Shown in pieces: positions 21,857 to 34,150 of a DNA stretch of 64,000 bases. Under the pieces are notes generated by a model. It did not search any database and had not been told where the DNA came from. It worked only from the letters and a program-made list of their open reading frames with translations. Source of the stretch: Apoda limacodes (taxonomy: Eukaryota > Arthropoda > Insecta > Lepidoptera > Limacodidae); the NCBI GenBank assembly GCA_946406115.1, contig OX291547.1, positions 12,095,001-12,159,000 of the forward strand, in the 5' to 3' direction. The position numbers were made by a program, and so were the translations under genes. How positions within the stretch are numbered: the stretch's first letter is position 1; each line of letters starts with the position of its first letter.

Positions 21857-22321
21857 GGCCTTACAGACTCACGCCGAGAAGTCTCGCCAGAAAGGTTCGG
21901 CGAGACTTATAGAGAAATAGGTGCAATGTTCACACTCACGGTAAGTTCTCAATCCGGTTCTCCCCGTTCTCCGGTATAGACGACTTTGCTAGTGCAGGCT
22001 TGGTATTATGTGCACTAGCACACTATAACCTTGTGCCTAAAAAAAATCCAAAAAAGAAAAAAGAGGCCCAGACGATGGTGCATGTTACATATTCATCGAA
22101 ATAGAACAAGATCTGTAAAAGTACATCTTATTTAACCCATTTTTTTTGACGACGCACTGAACTCAACCGAGAATGTGATGGTATTCTCTTTCTTGACCGT
22201 GAAATCCCTTTGAAGCGGGCTAAAAAACCGAGAACAAACGGAGAACACACGAACCCGTGAACGAGAAGGCAAGAAACATATTCACATTCACGTGTCTCTG
22301 GTGTGAGTCTGTTATACGGCC
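21857..22321. mobile_element. MITE-like element, ends GGCC
   Basis: The left end GGCCTTACAGACTCACGCC and the right end, read inward, GGCCGTATAACAGACTCACACC are imperfect terminal inverted repeats. The interior repeats the motifs CCGAGAA and CGGTTCTCC and has a perfect 10-bp hairpin (AAGTCTCGCC 21879-21888 with GGCGAGACTT 21899-21908). No transposase frame is seen. The target duplication is not clear (TATA/TATT). Confidence 0.45.
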
Positions 22322-22553
22322 TATTAAACAATCCTTTATTTAGCGCCATTTGACGGTGGCGTTGTTTTTACTTCTGTTCCCGCCTTTTCAATTGTTTTGG
22401 TGAGTTTTTTTTATTTATTCACCTTATATTTTTATTTGATTACTCGTCAATGTAATAAAAAAGATTTTGTGTCTGACTAGAGTCATTAAAGCCTCTCGTT
22501 AGTAATTTTCTTCTTATCACTCATAATACACAATATACTGTACCTTATCAGAA

Positions 22554-22750
22554 CAAAGTTAGTATTAATACGTATATACATACATATATAGATCACCATT
22601 GCCCAATTGGCCAAGGTAAGGGGTTTTCTTCGGGCGCATTGCCCCCACATCAGATCAAAGTTAGTATTAATACGTATATACATACATATAGATATAGATC
22701 ACCATTGCCCAATTGCCAAGGTAAGGGGTTTTTTTCGGGCGCATTGCCCC
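22554..22750. repeat. Recent 102-bp tandem duplication
   Basis: CAAAGTTAGTATTAATACGT through CGGGCGCATTGCCCC occurs at 22554-22645 and again at 22656-22750 with a few indels. The overlapping frames are artefacts of the duplication. Confidence 0.85.
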
Positions 22751-22863
22751 AGTCAGTGGGGACATATGAAGGTTGCCAGCTTCGTGTTAATTTATTTAAC
22801 GACTATCGAATGTACAACGTATATACATATGATGCACCAAACTCAGAGAAACAAAAAATAACA

Positions 22864-23025
22864 GGGACCTTATTGGGAACAGTCTCGAGTTATTCGGAGT
22901 CTGGAATTCCAGAAAAAAATTTGTAGAAGTCTGACTTACCTCTTGAAACCCGTGAATGTGCTTGCATACATTTGCTATTGAATTCCAGAGTTCGAATAGC
23001 TTGAGACTGTTCCCAATAAGGTCCC
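22864..23025. repeat. Inverted repeat with 46-bp arms
   Basis: GGGACCTTATTGGGAACAGT and what follows at 22864-22909 pairs with 22980-23025 (GAATTCCAGAGTTCG through CCCAATAAGGTCCC), with a few mismatches and a loop of 70 bases. The loop and right arm are open on the minus strand (LFELWNSIANVCKHIHGF), so it might derive from a coding sequence of a repeat. Confidence 0.65.
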
Positions 23026-24645
23026 AGCGAGCATTATTGCTAGAGTGCAACGCCTGCAAAGAATTTGACTGACAGAAATATAACGTGTTACCTATTTCTC
23101 AAATCATAAATCCTAATGAAAAAAAATTTACGGATAAAAGACTTTTTTAATGTTGCATACATGTTACTTTGTTGAAAGTGTTTATTAGTTTATCCAGTTC
23201 TGACAATTTCAGATATAATGTAAATTGTCAATCATATTTAATTAAGATACGGTAACCTTCATATTGTTTGAAATCTAAATTTGATCCGCTGTGATCTACA
23301 CGTACTAACCTTAGACGAATGCAAGTTATAATACGGAACGTGTTAAACAGAAGGAGATAACTATATTTAGAAAGTGACATGTGACTGAATGACTGAATCA
23401 AATTACGACAATTGTCTTAATTTCGCTCCCTCCTTTTTTGCGTACTAGTATGATATCTACCTCTTTTAATATATACCTACACTATCATTGTAAATTGTAT
23501 TCCTATCGAATCAAACAATATTTATTCAAATAGGTTTCTGAGAACTCATTTTAATCGTCAATACAATGTAAACAATGTTAAATTCCGCCAAAAAGAGCTG
23601 GCAAGAAGTTCTATTTAAAGTCATAATACAATACTTTGATAATCAGCTTACAACTTTACAATATGCATTGAAACACTTAGTTGGTAATATAAATAAGTTA
23701 GTAAGCTACTAAAAACATATATCAATAATTATTTTAGTTTTATGTAGCAATGATCAGATGATGGGCACCTAACAGATAGAACCAAAATTTACCGTCGTTT
23801 GTCATCTAATTCGTTTTTGCAATATCATCGTTTTCTTGAACATTGAAAAAGTTTTCAGTAATTACTTCCATTTCATTTATTCTAAATGTTTTTACAAGAA
23901 AACATTATGTATTTAGTTGATTATCCTACGGTTTCGTTATTGTACATTTCGGAGTTAACGAATGCAGTTTTTAATATGTCAAACACATCATTACACAGAC
24001 AAAACATGATCTGGAACACACACTAAGATTTACAATTTTAGTTATATTTCAAATAATAGCAAGAAAAATCAGCCAAGGTTTCCGTACCACCACTCACAAG
24101 CACACAACAATTAATATTTTAATTAATGCAATGCCTACTCAATAATAATTAGCAATAATGTCTATTGTAAAATGAATTGTTGGCACTTGGATTTAATTTT
24201 TATACACTATTTTTTAGCCTATTTATAATTATTTTTTGTTTTACTTTAAATAAAACACAATTAGTGTACGATTGAAGCTTGTATGTAATATAATGTTTAG
24301 ATTAGAGCAAATTAAAACAAAAAAACATTGACTGCAACGATATAGCCTGCCGTCATATAAAGAAGGAAGCTCACTATTGGTGGACTTTACGTGTCATTTT
24401 TTTGTATTAAATGTAAATTAAATTAAAAAGAACACAGTCATACCGGCTTTTTATAGATAATAATCAAATTCATTCAAATGAGGAACCACCTATTGTTCCT
24501 TCGGAAGGATGGGATGAAAAGTATTTCTCTTTCTCAAAAAACAGTCGTTCAATACATGTTCGGGACTGTCATTCCAACTCTTCCCCGTACGTACGTACGT
24601 CACTCCGTAGCTTCATTCGTATAAAAAGTAAGTATCTTAATTCCA
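23026..24645. other. AT-rich spacer with one dispersed-repeat block
   Basis: No gene is seen. The block at about 23755-23870 (GGGCACCTAACAGATAGAAC, TTGTCATCTAATTCGTTTTT) is similar to 27665-27775, so both belong to an unnamed dispersed repeat. Confidence 0.45.
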
Positions 24646-25862
24646 GGGTTCACGGGCTATTTGTATTAAGCGACATCCTGACCGATTTTGAGTTATACAT
24701 GTCGGCGGCCGATCGTAAAATCCGGCAGATCACGAAATTCCTAGGCAGATCGTAAAGTATGGAAACGAAAGGAACAGAAATCGCACTTTATAAGTCATGT
24801 ATGATAGGTTAGGTTCAGTTTCTCTTTTGTAAACGTAGATGCGGAGCAAGCGGAGCGTTCTAGCCAAGCTTCATATAATACTCAGTTCAGTTATATGATA
24901 ATTTCTATTCCATACTTAACGATCTGCCTATGAATTTCGTGATCTGCCGGATTTTACGATCGGCCGCCGACATACATATACATAATGTGGAATTGCCAGA
25001 TTTTTCTGCGTAGTTTGAGCCAAGTTTTGTGGCGGTTTGAGCACTTTTTTGTCGCTTGAAACACCAGTCAGTTTAGGTATAGTTTTAATATGATGTGATT
25101 GATGCGACACTAATTTTATCTAATTTGAGAAAAGATGGATCTCATACATAAAAATTTTTTGTGTTTTTAACTTAAGCGGTTTTTCCTGACACAAATTACA
25201 TAATATATAGGGCGTTTGAATCGTTATGCCTGCATTCAAATCCATTCTTGATGTAGATTAAAACACTTTTTGCCTACACCTGAATTCCATACTAAATGTC
25301 GCTTATAACAACTTATTTGATTTATTTATATTTTCTTTTTATTTTAACATTTTATTCAAATATTACTCCGACAGATTTAAAACTACTGCAAAATAATTTT
25401 GTTCTAGCCGACAATCTTTATTATACACACAATTTTACTGTCATTTCAAAACATTCACTTTTAGTGTAAAGTGCTACATAATGCTGATTCTATTTTTATA
25501 TCGATGGATTGTTAATACATTTAGCTTTATACTAAAACAACACCTGAGTGTCGCTTAAATCCTTTTACCTCAACCTAATTTTTTCAGTTTATACACGCTT
25601 GTATCATTTAGCATGTTTTAAAATAAAAGTGATTCGAGGTCATTTTGTATCAAGCTACATGTTTTTCTGTTCTAAACAGCCACAAAAAATTAAAACTAGA
25701 CTAAATTGTGTAGATTTTGTGACAGAAAACAATATAGACCACATTTTTGTAAAAATATTGTACCTTTTTTATTATAATTTTTTTTTTTCGAAAAATGAAA
25801 TATTAGAATACTCCCCTGTAAAGTTCCGAAAAGGTCGCTTGATACAAATAGCCCGTGAGCCC
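24646..25862. mobile_element. Non-autonomous DNA element with about 30-bp inverted ends, containing a nested MITE
   Basis: The left end GGGTTCACGGGCTATTTGTA then TTAAGCGAC and the right end, read inward, GGGCTCACGGGCTATTTGTA then TCAAGCGACC are almost perfect inverted repeats. Inside, the heptamer GTCGCTT recurs at about 25051, 25297, 25548 and 25834, spaced 240-290 bases, and looks like a repeated internal site. The MITE at 24701-24971 is inserted near the left end. The plus-strand frame at 25548-25982 runs over the right end and is not accepted. Target duplication unclear. Confidence 0.55.
24701..24971. mobile_element. 271-bp MITE with about 64-bp inverted repeats and 6-bp target duplication
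   Basis: Arms beginning GTCGGCGGCCGATCGTAAAA and continuing TCCGGCAGATCACGAAATTC pair almost perfectly at the two ends. ATACAT flanks both sides (24695-24700 and 24972-24977). No coding capacity. It is nested within the larger element at 24646-25862, so it is the younger of the two. Confidence 0.8.
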
Positions 25863-25904
25863 TCATTATGTAAGTATGTACTTCTCAGTTCCGCGACGAA
25901 CAAA

Positions 25905-26180
25905 CAGCTTTTGCCAGCGACTTCACCCGCTCTAAATTTGACTATCGGCGAGGATTATTACATCCGCTCCTTAATTAACTAACTTCAGCAAACTATAGTT
26001 CGTTGAAGCTCAGTTACAGTTATTCCTTCGGTAACAAATAATTTTTTTGGGAAAAACCTCTCCTATGTACTAACCTGGCTCTTAAACTATCTCTATGCAA
26101 AATTTCATCTACATCCGTTCAGCAGTTTGAGTGAACAGACAGACAGGCAGACAGAGTTACTTCCGCATATAATATTACTA
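25905..26180 (-). mobile_element. Short non-autonomous Helitron-like repeat
   Basis: The left side CAGCTTTTGCCAGCGACTTC followed by ACCCGC is the degraded 3' end on the minus strand (CTAG changed to CTG). The interior has AATTTCATCTACATCCGTTC and AGACAGACAGGCAGACAGAG. The right side TATAATATTACTA is the 5' end. The order and spacing fit a compact Helitron-like family that I associate with Lepidoptera. No helicase is present. Confidence 0.5.
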
Positions 26181-26707
26181 TTGAAGAAAGGATCAGGATA
26201 AAGGTTTTAATTTTGATTAAACCATCTAAAAATACTGAGAAAATCGTAATCAACATTGTTAAGAAAATATTCATTCAATAAGGCAAACCTAATAATCACA
26301 ATTGAAGCACGAGTGTGCTCTGCGCCGAGCTCTCGCGAAATATTGAATTTCCGATTCCAAGCGGAAGCGGGAGCCAAGTAGATAAAGTAGAGAGTGCTCA
26401 CGGTGAGTGTTTGCTCAAACTAAGGCAGCCTAAAAAAGATTTAGTTCGAAAGAATGTTCACTCACTTTTGTTATTAAAACGAATTATAATATATCAACAT
26501 ACCTAATTTGAAAAACATGGTGAATCTTGCCTTACGACAAAATCTATTACTGAAATACAATTGACAAATTGATGAACTAAAAAGTTCGATTATTAGTAAG
26601 AACATATAAAATATCTTATTTAGTTGTTAGACGTGTAATAAAAATTTTATAATAATTATTGTGAAGGAGTTAAGAAGGTTTTAGCATAGCCAATTGTTAA
26701 GTTTGTG

Positions 26708-26990
26708 AAATATAAAATAACCAGCCAAGTGCGAGTCTGGCTCGCGCACCGGACGTGCCGTACAAACTTATTATATGTAGATATCTCTTCCATCATGAGA
26801 TTACGTCTCACAGGTTTATGCCTTAATTATCAGTTTTCAGATTCTTTCTATATTTGTGATGTTTTGTGCCAAATTTCATGAATCTAGGACAACGGGATTT
26901 ATTTGTGAATGCCAAAATATACAACTGAAATGGCCGTACTCTATTATTGCGTTGATCGAAAAACACAGTTGCAAAGACAAATGCAAAAAA
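26708..26990 (+). repeat. SINE-like repeat, divergent subfamily
   Basis: Starts CCAGCCAAGTGCGAGTCTGG and CTCGCGCACC, then CATCATGAGATTACGTCTCA. It shares this interior with 60196-60480 but not with the 9097 type, so at least two subfamilies share the same head. Confidence 0.65.
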
Positions 26991-27141
26991 AAAAAACTTA
27001 ACTGAACATATATATGGTTTTTTTTATTTTTTTTTTAATTTATCAATAATATACCATAAAAAGATACAATTTAGAGCTATTAAATGAATCCCTTGTCATT
27101 TATTTACACGAAAACGGTACCAATATTGTTATAGTAGCTTG

Positions 27142-27400
27142 CTTGGATCTTGGAGATTTTTTTTTTTTACGCCTGGTGAGGGCGCTCTTCGAGCAAGCCC
27201 CTCCCCACCCCCGGAGGGGGAAAACCGAGGGAAACTGGGCTAAATCAACTTGGATTTACCTAATGAACATCTGTGCCAAGTTTCATATTCTTATCACAAT
27301 CTACAAGGTTCCCTTGAAAATTGACTCTTACTATAAAAACTTACTAAAACAGAAAATACAGTATTTATCTACTTAACGAGCTCTAAACAACGATATCCCT
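27142..27400. other. Short GC-richer patch, no gene
   Basis: GAGCAAGCCCCTCCCCACCC lies within an AT-rich setting. The frame at 27143-27376 has no recognisable domain. Confidence 0.3.
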
Positions 27401-27639
27401 TTGATGGGGTAAACCCTTTGTCACGTACGTCACATTATCTAAATATAGCGACTATAGTTTTGATGTATGACTACCGGTTCAGAAAAGTTTGTTGCACTAT
27501 ACCTGTCTGTAACCGATTCTAGGGTAGTCCAGACAATTCACAGTAGTTGGTCTTGTTTGTTACAATACTTCGTGCAAATAGCTTTCTCAGATAAATTTAT
27601 TAGTTTATCGAACAATAAGAATTCGAGATGTATTCTAAA

Positions 27640-27775
27640 TTGTATTCCGATCGCTTTGACAATGATAAATGAAGGGCATCTAACAGACAGAACCAATTTC
27701 TACAACCATTTGTCATTTAATTCGTTTTTTGCATTCTCATCGTTTTCCCGAACATTTCGAAAAAAAAGTTTAGTA
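27640..27775. repeat. Unnamed dispersed repeat, second copy
   Basis: GGGCATCTAACAGACAGAAC, CCATTTGTCATTTAATTCGT and TTCTCATCGTTTTC match 23755-23870 in the same orientation at roughly 80 percent by eye. Confidence 0.55.
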
Positions 27776-27825
27776 CCTATCCTACAACATTCCAATTTAT
27801 TTTTTATGGAGGTACGGTAAGAATA

Positions 27826-28094
27826 GGTGCGTTCTGTTGACGGCATTGAGAGCTATGACATCGCATAAGCATTGAAATCGTTCTGTTCACCAAATGTAAA
27901 CAAACAATATGGCCGTTTACTATTTGACAGCGCATCCACTACTCTAACTCCTAACCATGTGCAGCCAATGCGTTGAATGCGGTCCGGAAGTAACGTCATA
28001 GCGCATTCATTTTTGGTCAACAGAACGATCGAATGTGCGCATAGACAGCATTGAGCGCATTCAATGCGTATACTGCTTGACAACAAAACGCCCC
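27826..28094. mobile_element. Possible MITE
   Basis: The ends GGTGCGTTCTGTTGAC and, read inward from the right, GGGGCGTTTTGTTGTC are imperfect inverted repeats. The interior repeats GCATTCAATGCG-like palindromes. The target duplication is not resolved. Confidence 0.3.
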
Positions 28095-28130
28095 TTAATA
28101 TTATGTGTTATACATTCATAGACATAGAGT

Positions 28131-28366
28131 ACTGGATAGCGCATTTCCTAGCCAGATGTGAAAAAATATGGTCGCTAAAACGTGACAGAGGCAAAGAGAA
28201 ACTGAGGTCTCTTGTCTCTTTCTAACTTATTCCAATAAACCATATGCATATAGAACTGGACAGCGCATTTCCTTACCAGATGTAAAAAAAATGGTTGCAA
28301 AGGTATGGCAGATACAAAGCGAAACTGTGGTGTCTCTTGTCTCTTTCTCACTAGTTTCAATAAACA
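28131..28366. repeat. Tandem duplication, period about 123 bp
   Basis: ACTGGATAGCGCATTTCCTA through TCTCTTTCTAACTTATTCCA is followed by a second unit ACTGGACAGCGCATTTCCTT through TCTTTCTCACTAGTTTCA. Units are about 80 percent alike by eye. Confidence 0.75.
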
Positions 28367-28746
28367 TCTACAATCAATATGGCGGACGTTGATAGAAAGA
28401 GATAAGAAACCACAGTTTAATTGTTTCTCTTTCTAAAGTGGAGCCAATTTTTTGGTCTATTGCGCAGTCCATATGAAAGATCACAGAACTCGAAGTCTAT
28501 GGTTACATTTCACTGGTCGGTACTTATTAGGTTTTGGAATAAAAATTATTATGGATATTTTGTTTTATTTTTCAAAATGGTGGATTAAATCTACACAGAG
28601 ACGCAGCAAACCCGAAAGACACTGCAGCAGGTGATGAGATCTGTCAAAAAGTATTTTGTCTGAGCCAGTTATTTCCGCCAAAATAGCTGAATCGGAAATA
28701 TAATCGGATTCATTAAAGAAGAGAGGATGTTGTAATTATAGTTACT

Positions 28747-28908
28747 AATTTTTTTTATAACAATAAGGTGGCAAACATCTAACGGTCTGCTGATGTTAAG
28801 CCTGCAACAATGGAGTACGAGGAGCATTACTCGCTCGTTGTCGGCCCTTTGATAATCTTGTCACTTCTTTCTTGAATCACCCCATACTGTAGTCTTACTA
28901 TCAACAGG
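28747..28908 (-). mobile_element. LINE B 3' end fragment with internal deletion
   Basis: Read on the minus strand it gives a poly-A tail (from 28747), the UTR with TTTGCCACC and, further in, the frame for a decayed YSMGFFKK (CATACTGTAGT on the plus strand). It matches 6343-6520 and 45919-46040 but lacks some tens of bases in between. Confidence 0.6.
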
Positions 28909-31250
28909 TTTTCAATAGGTACATAGACGAGCAAGTATACCTAGTACTTAAAATAATATATCATAATATTATTTTTCTCATATGAGTATTCTTATGAAAT
29001 AATACATAAAAGTTGTACCTAAAAAAAAATTGTTAATTTTTCAAAATTACAAAAAATATTAGATACCAGTATCTCGTAGCAGGTTCTACGCAGTTGGACG
29101 ATCGGACTACGCCGCGGCGTAGACCTTTACACCACTCAAAATCGTAACTCAAACAATCGCAAAGGTTTTGTTAATATTAACATTTTCACATGTAAATATA
29201 ACGAGAAAGTAAGTAAATGTTTTATAAAAAAAAAAACAAATAAAATTAATTTGCTTCAGTGTAGAACTGCATCTAGAAAGTATGCTATACACATACATAT
29301 ATATACATATATCGAAAATAAGGTAAATTGACATAAGCATGACCTATAATGTCTTACTACTACAAACAACGATATATAATAGAAACCCCTTTTAAGTGAC
29401 AAACTGTTTTTAGTTATAAACATTTAGTGCAATACAAGTGTGGGAAAAATCTTAACAAGCTTACCTTAAGGGCCCTACAGCAGCTAACTACCGCCGCCAA
29501 TTAATATTATTTGTTTCCTCTTCGTACAAAGCTTATTTTAAAAATGTACTACATAGAAATTATTACAATAGACATTAGCTATTTTCAGAACATTTTGTAT
29601 TGTTTCGGGAACACATATGTGAGCTTTATTTAACTCTTTTGCGAAAAGTGAAAATTTTTAGCAGAATTGCCAAACTAAACTCACAGACGTGTTAAGGAAC
29701 AATATTAAACGTTTTTAAAATAGTTAATGACTAGTGTAATAACTTCGTGGTAGTACATTTTTATTACTTGCCTTTATTTAACTCACAATGGTTCCTTTTT
29801 CATTTTTATTTTTCCTGCCATCTTGTGGTGGAATCTTGCAAGCTTAATTAAACATACTTCCTGTTGTCACCCTTCGACGAAATTTTGCATACTTACTAAG
29901 CTCGGATGACAATACAATATTCCACAGCTACTTTGACCGAAAATCCCCTCCCAGAGTTGTACCAGGGAGCCAATTCTCACGCGATCGAATTCAACGAAAT
30001 CACGAATTTGAAGTAAAGTACGAATTAATTCTACTCTTAGCGTGAACTATATGTTCTAAACTCTAAAGTAAATGTCTAAAATGTAGGTCAGAGTAATTAA
30101 AAGGGCGGAAAAAATGACTTATATTAGCAAATATGATATTTTTTTACCTTTATTACTTTCATAATACATTACTAGTCTTTTCTCAATTGATTGATTGGCC
30201 GATTTTTGCAATTATCAAAGTCGCACATGACAATAATATTCTTCTATTTCTATTGATTTCCATCATAAAAAACACTAGATTACATCACAAACACAAAAAT
30301 GTTTGAGGTCCGGCACCGCCATCTTTAGTGCTGCGTAGTATTTTGATAACACTAGGTGGTAATTTCATGTAAAAAAACATTTAATAAACATAATTACACC
30401 GTTGAAAAATAGGAATAACCTATAATTCTCAACCAAATAAACAAATAAAACACACAACAAAAACAAACAGAGTTTTTTTTTATTTATGTCCAAATACGTT
30501 CCGTTTAAAGATGAAAGCAATTTCTCGAAACAGGGATTTAGTTTACAAACTTAGTTATACTTTTTCTTTCCTCATTAATAATGATGAAACACGAGTAAAA
30601 TTTTGCTTCAAACATTTTGTAGTCACCGAACCCTTTTTTAATATATCAAAAGAAGCATATTAGAATAGGCGTTTTTAAAAACGCTCTACAACTGTGCAAC
30701 GGAACGTACCTCATAGCCTAACCGGTTTACAATGGCAACATTTCACCGCTTCGAACGACATTTTGTTCGAAGGTTGTTTCGATTGACAGTGAGAATACAG
30801 CAGACGCGGAAATGATGTCGACGATCGAAATTTTACAGTCAAGATAGTGCCTTCCAGATAATCTCTAATACGAGTTTATCTCGGATGAAGTGAGAATTAG
30901 GTGCCAGGGGTACAACCTAGAGGTGGAGGTGAAAAATTTAAAAATCTTCAAAATGGGTATCCGGGTGCTTTGAGGGTCGCAGATCAAGAATTTGATGTTG
31001 ATTTTGATGTTATCAACTCTTGCCATATGCAGGAAGTGCACCTGAAGGAAGACATTAGGGTGGAACGTGAAAAATTAAGTGAAAATTTAATTACTAATTT
31101 ATATTGAAGATAATATCGTTATTATATACGATAATTAATATCCACTAAAACGCTAGCACGTCAAATATTCGTGTGTAGCGCACGCCTTGCTTTTCTTTTA
31201 ATGGAACTAGTGTGATATTCATCGATGGAGTAAGTGACAACACTATTTGT
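28909..31250. other. Long AT-rich spacer
   Basis: No gene recognised. A perfect 16-bp palindrome, CTACGCCGCGGCGTAG, lies at 29107-29122. The plus-strand frame 30901-31107 (68 codons, acidic, with ADQEFDVDFDVINSC) is not recognised and has no supporting context. Confidence 0.45.
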
Positions 31251-31292
31251 TGGTGGTGTCATGGGGACTAAAAAATCCCCTTGACACCACCA
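31251..31292. repeat. Short hairpin, 17-bp stem
   Basis: TGGTGGTGTCATGGGGA at 31251-31267 pairs with TCCCCTTGACACCACCA at 31276-31292 with one mismatch and an 8-nt loop. A third partial copy (GGTGGTGTCACGGG) follows at about 31304. Confidence 0.8.
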
Positions 31293-31319
31293 GTAGTGCG
31301 AGCCGGTGGTGTCACGGGC

Positions 31320-31372
31320 CCTAAAGGTAGTAATAGGGCTACGTTGGCACCCTTTGGGTATTGAACCCTTAA
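31320..31372 (+). repeat. End fragment of the SINE-like repeat
   Basis: GGCTACGTTGGCACCCTTTG then GGTATTGAACCCTTAAAA is a variant of the usual GGAACCCTAAAAA end. A similar piece lies at 43210-43252. Confidence 0.45.
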
Positions 31373-33971
31373 AACAAATAGATGTATAAAAGTCTGTATG
31401 TAAGTAAGTGCAAAGTAGAATATTATTAAGTATGTGTAAGTAAACAACAAACTATGCTAATATTACACAACCATACAATAATAATTCGTTTATTTTGACT
31501 ATAGTCTCGTGAAGTACGTGGTATGATGTGCGGGGATGCCAACATTTTGATATTCTATTACATACTAGTTAGTTTTGCGATAACCCTTAATCCGCATGCT
31601 AATTTAATTATTTCTCCAGCCAACCCTGTAGGATAAAATAATGGTAGGTAGATTAACTTTTAAGTCCAAGCGTAAACAATGCACCTAGAAAATGTTGATA
31701 AAAAGCTGAGGGCGGCCCATTGTTGGGACAGTGATCGCATTGTTCCGCATCTTTTGTTCTCGATGGAAGGCACATGTCAGCAAAAGCACGGTCAATCCCA
31801 TTAAGCCCTCAACAAAGTCGGAATAATTTCCATTGTGACATAAATTCGTATTACCTTAAATATTTACCATAATCATACAAGTCATCTTTTCCTAGTGAAT
31901 ATATTTTATTTTTATAAGAGGGCAGTGAAGTGAAAAGTTTTCGTAGAAAATGCAAAAATGTTTCACTAAGTTAACTTACTCTGATTTTTACGCTTTTTGG
32001 TAATTTGTTGATATTATGGAGAACTATGGCTAGGTGTACAATTGCCTTTGCAAATTAACATTTTTATTAAATTGTTGAAATGCAAATATTTCCGATTGTA
32101 TTGCATACATTATTATTTTTTAATTATCCTACTGGTACTTCCAGAGATTAGCGCGTTCAAATAAAAACAGACAAACTCATTAGCTTTATTATATTAGTAC
32201 AGATGTGAAAGTGTATGAGCTAGTATGTTTGTTTGTTACTCCTTCAGGCCACTATAACTTTTTATGGAGATTTTACTTCCTGAATGAACTGAAGGGACTT
32301 CTTATATCGGAAATTAGAGAATACCGCATATTTACTGCCAGTTCTTTAGATAATTTTGTTCAATGTCTAATTAATTCATATGTATTTGATTTCTTTGTAA
32401 ATAATAGAAATGTATGAAGTTATTATTTTTGTTATATATGTATTAGAAACCTCACGGCGATAATGAAATTCGGCGCGGAAATAATTAAATTCCTAACCTA
32501 CATAAGTTGCCATGAAAACATGGTTATGGGCTTGCTAAGCTAAAAGTATTAATGGCCGTTTTGTTGTTGCTTGTGATACATTGATTCCTTTGGGTGATAA
32601 ATTTTTCAGTGACTTTTTTTAGCGTAATTCACGCTGAGTGCGTACGGTACATAAATATTTCAGTAACAGAAGCCAGTTTATCACTCCCTGATGGATACTG
32701 TCACGCATTCAACGTTACGGAGAAGTAATTAATGTTCGCATAAGGGTTTCAGGATTGGGGTAAATGGATGTTTTAGTAGAAACAATATGAAAATATGACG
32801 ACAAATTACAAAGTACGTACTACAGAATTTATTTCAGAATGAAAACGATGCCGAGCTTTTATATGCCGAGTATCTAATTTTTTTTATTACTTTATTATAA
32901 TGTGGTTCTTGAACTTCTTGTTATCTTTTGAATAAAATAGCAATCGTTAGCCTTAGCCTCCTTTCTCCAAGGAGAGATCCGTCTCTCTTCAGTCTATCCA
33001 TCAATAAATACTCGAAACATCTGGATGAAGAAGCGAAATACACGTTGCTGTCCATACAATATTTTGCGACGACCGTGATTCTTCGTGTCGTGCGTGGGTG
33101 GGGCACCTCCACTCGAGCGCGCCCCCGGTTTAAAACTATATGTAAATTCTTTTACTTCCTTGACAAAGGGGGTATACTATTTTGTTCCTGGACTTAGATT
33201 AACCATTTACTTTTCTAATTATGGTGGTGGTTTACGCCGAGGAACATATATGAAAACCACCTTAGTCCATATACACTGCATCATAAGTAGACTAAAGTGT
33301 TTGGTAAGAAGGTCTCTTCAACAGTCTTGTTACCCACAAAATGATGTGGGTGTGTGTCCAGCCGCTGGTTACCCCTTTCGAGGGTTTGAAACTGTGACGA
33401 TACAATTGTATACATATGTTTAGAGTAACAATAAACACTATTCATACAGTGTATTTTTACTGATGGATAAGAAATAATACCTATACTGATAAAACTAAAT
33501 GAGAAAGCAAAAGGTTTTTTTGGAAAGGAAATTGTAATATATGCGATATTGCGATAATCACAAAAAATTAAAATGAAAAAATAACTGTATTGGGTATGGA
33601 AGTAATTGAAAAATGGTTTTAATGTATACTCGAACTGAAAATAATTCAAGTAGATATTATACAGCAATTTGAAATCATCAGTTTAACTATAAATCTATTA
33701 TTTTATAGACTTTCCTACTTAACTTTAACTACTTACTGTCTCATTTGCGTTCCGTATCCATGGGATGCTAGGGAAACCCAATTACCAAACCTGTTTATCT
33801 AGCTGCCTGTCTTTCGGACCACTAGAGGGCTCTATCTTTTGAAGCGTAATATACAAAAGTATCAGGTTAAACAAGTTATTTAAAGTTTTTTATTTATGGT
33901 CAATTATCAAAACGGTAGCACATACAACTTTTAAAATTAAAGTGATTGCAGTGTGAACCCTCAAAATAACA
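31373..33971. other. Spacer, partly high-complexity
   Basis: No gene that I can name. The stretches 31700-31840 and 32450-32720 are less AT-rich and could be conserved noncoding DNA. The region 32928-33130 is open on both strands (about 63 and 89 codons) without any recognised domain. Confidence 0.4.
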
Positions 33972-33977
33972 AATATT
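33972..33977. repeat. 6-bp target-site duplication of PolB element copy 2, left
   Basis: AATATT immediately before the element's 5'-AG. The same six bases follow the other end at 37719-37724. The hexamer is its own reverse complement, so direct and inverted readings cannot be told apart. Confidence 0.7.
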
Positions 33978-34019
33978 AGTAGTGGGGATTCGTTGGTTCT
34001 GGCTCACTACCCTCCAACC

Positions 34020-34150
34020 CCAACTCTAGTAGATCATAAATTAAAAATAATCTAAAAACCGCAAATGAACTATACGACATATTAGGTTTATATGAGAAGG
34101 AAATATATTTTTACTTATTTTGCGAAATTATTTTTATTTCTCAATCTTTA
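34020..34150. repeat. Internal PolB segment duplicated at the element end
   Basis: AACTCTAGTAGATCATAAAT through TTATTTCTCAATCTTTA also occurs at 35302-35421 inside the same element, in the same orientation. This copy carries an extra AATAATCT. The corresponding place in the fold-back copy (12350-12405) has that extra octamer too, so the duplicated version resembles the other element more than its own internal sequence. Confidence 0.8.

Noticed and set aside
24590..24602. CRISPR-like or regulatory ACGT repeats
   Set aside because: Only a few ACGT units; a simple microsatellite. No array of spaced repeats exists anywhere in the window.
29107..29122. Perfect 16-bp palindrome CTACGCCGCGGCGTAG
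   Set aside because: Too short and isolated to call a site or element; noted only within the spacer entry.
32921..33197. Overlapping frames on both strands of 63 and 89 codons
   Set aside because: Mutual antisense frames without known domains; GC-richer patch only.
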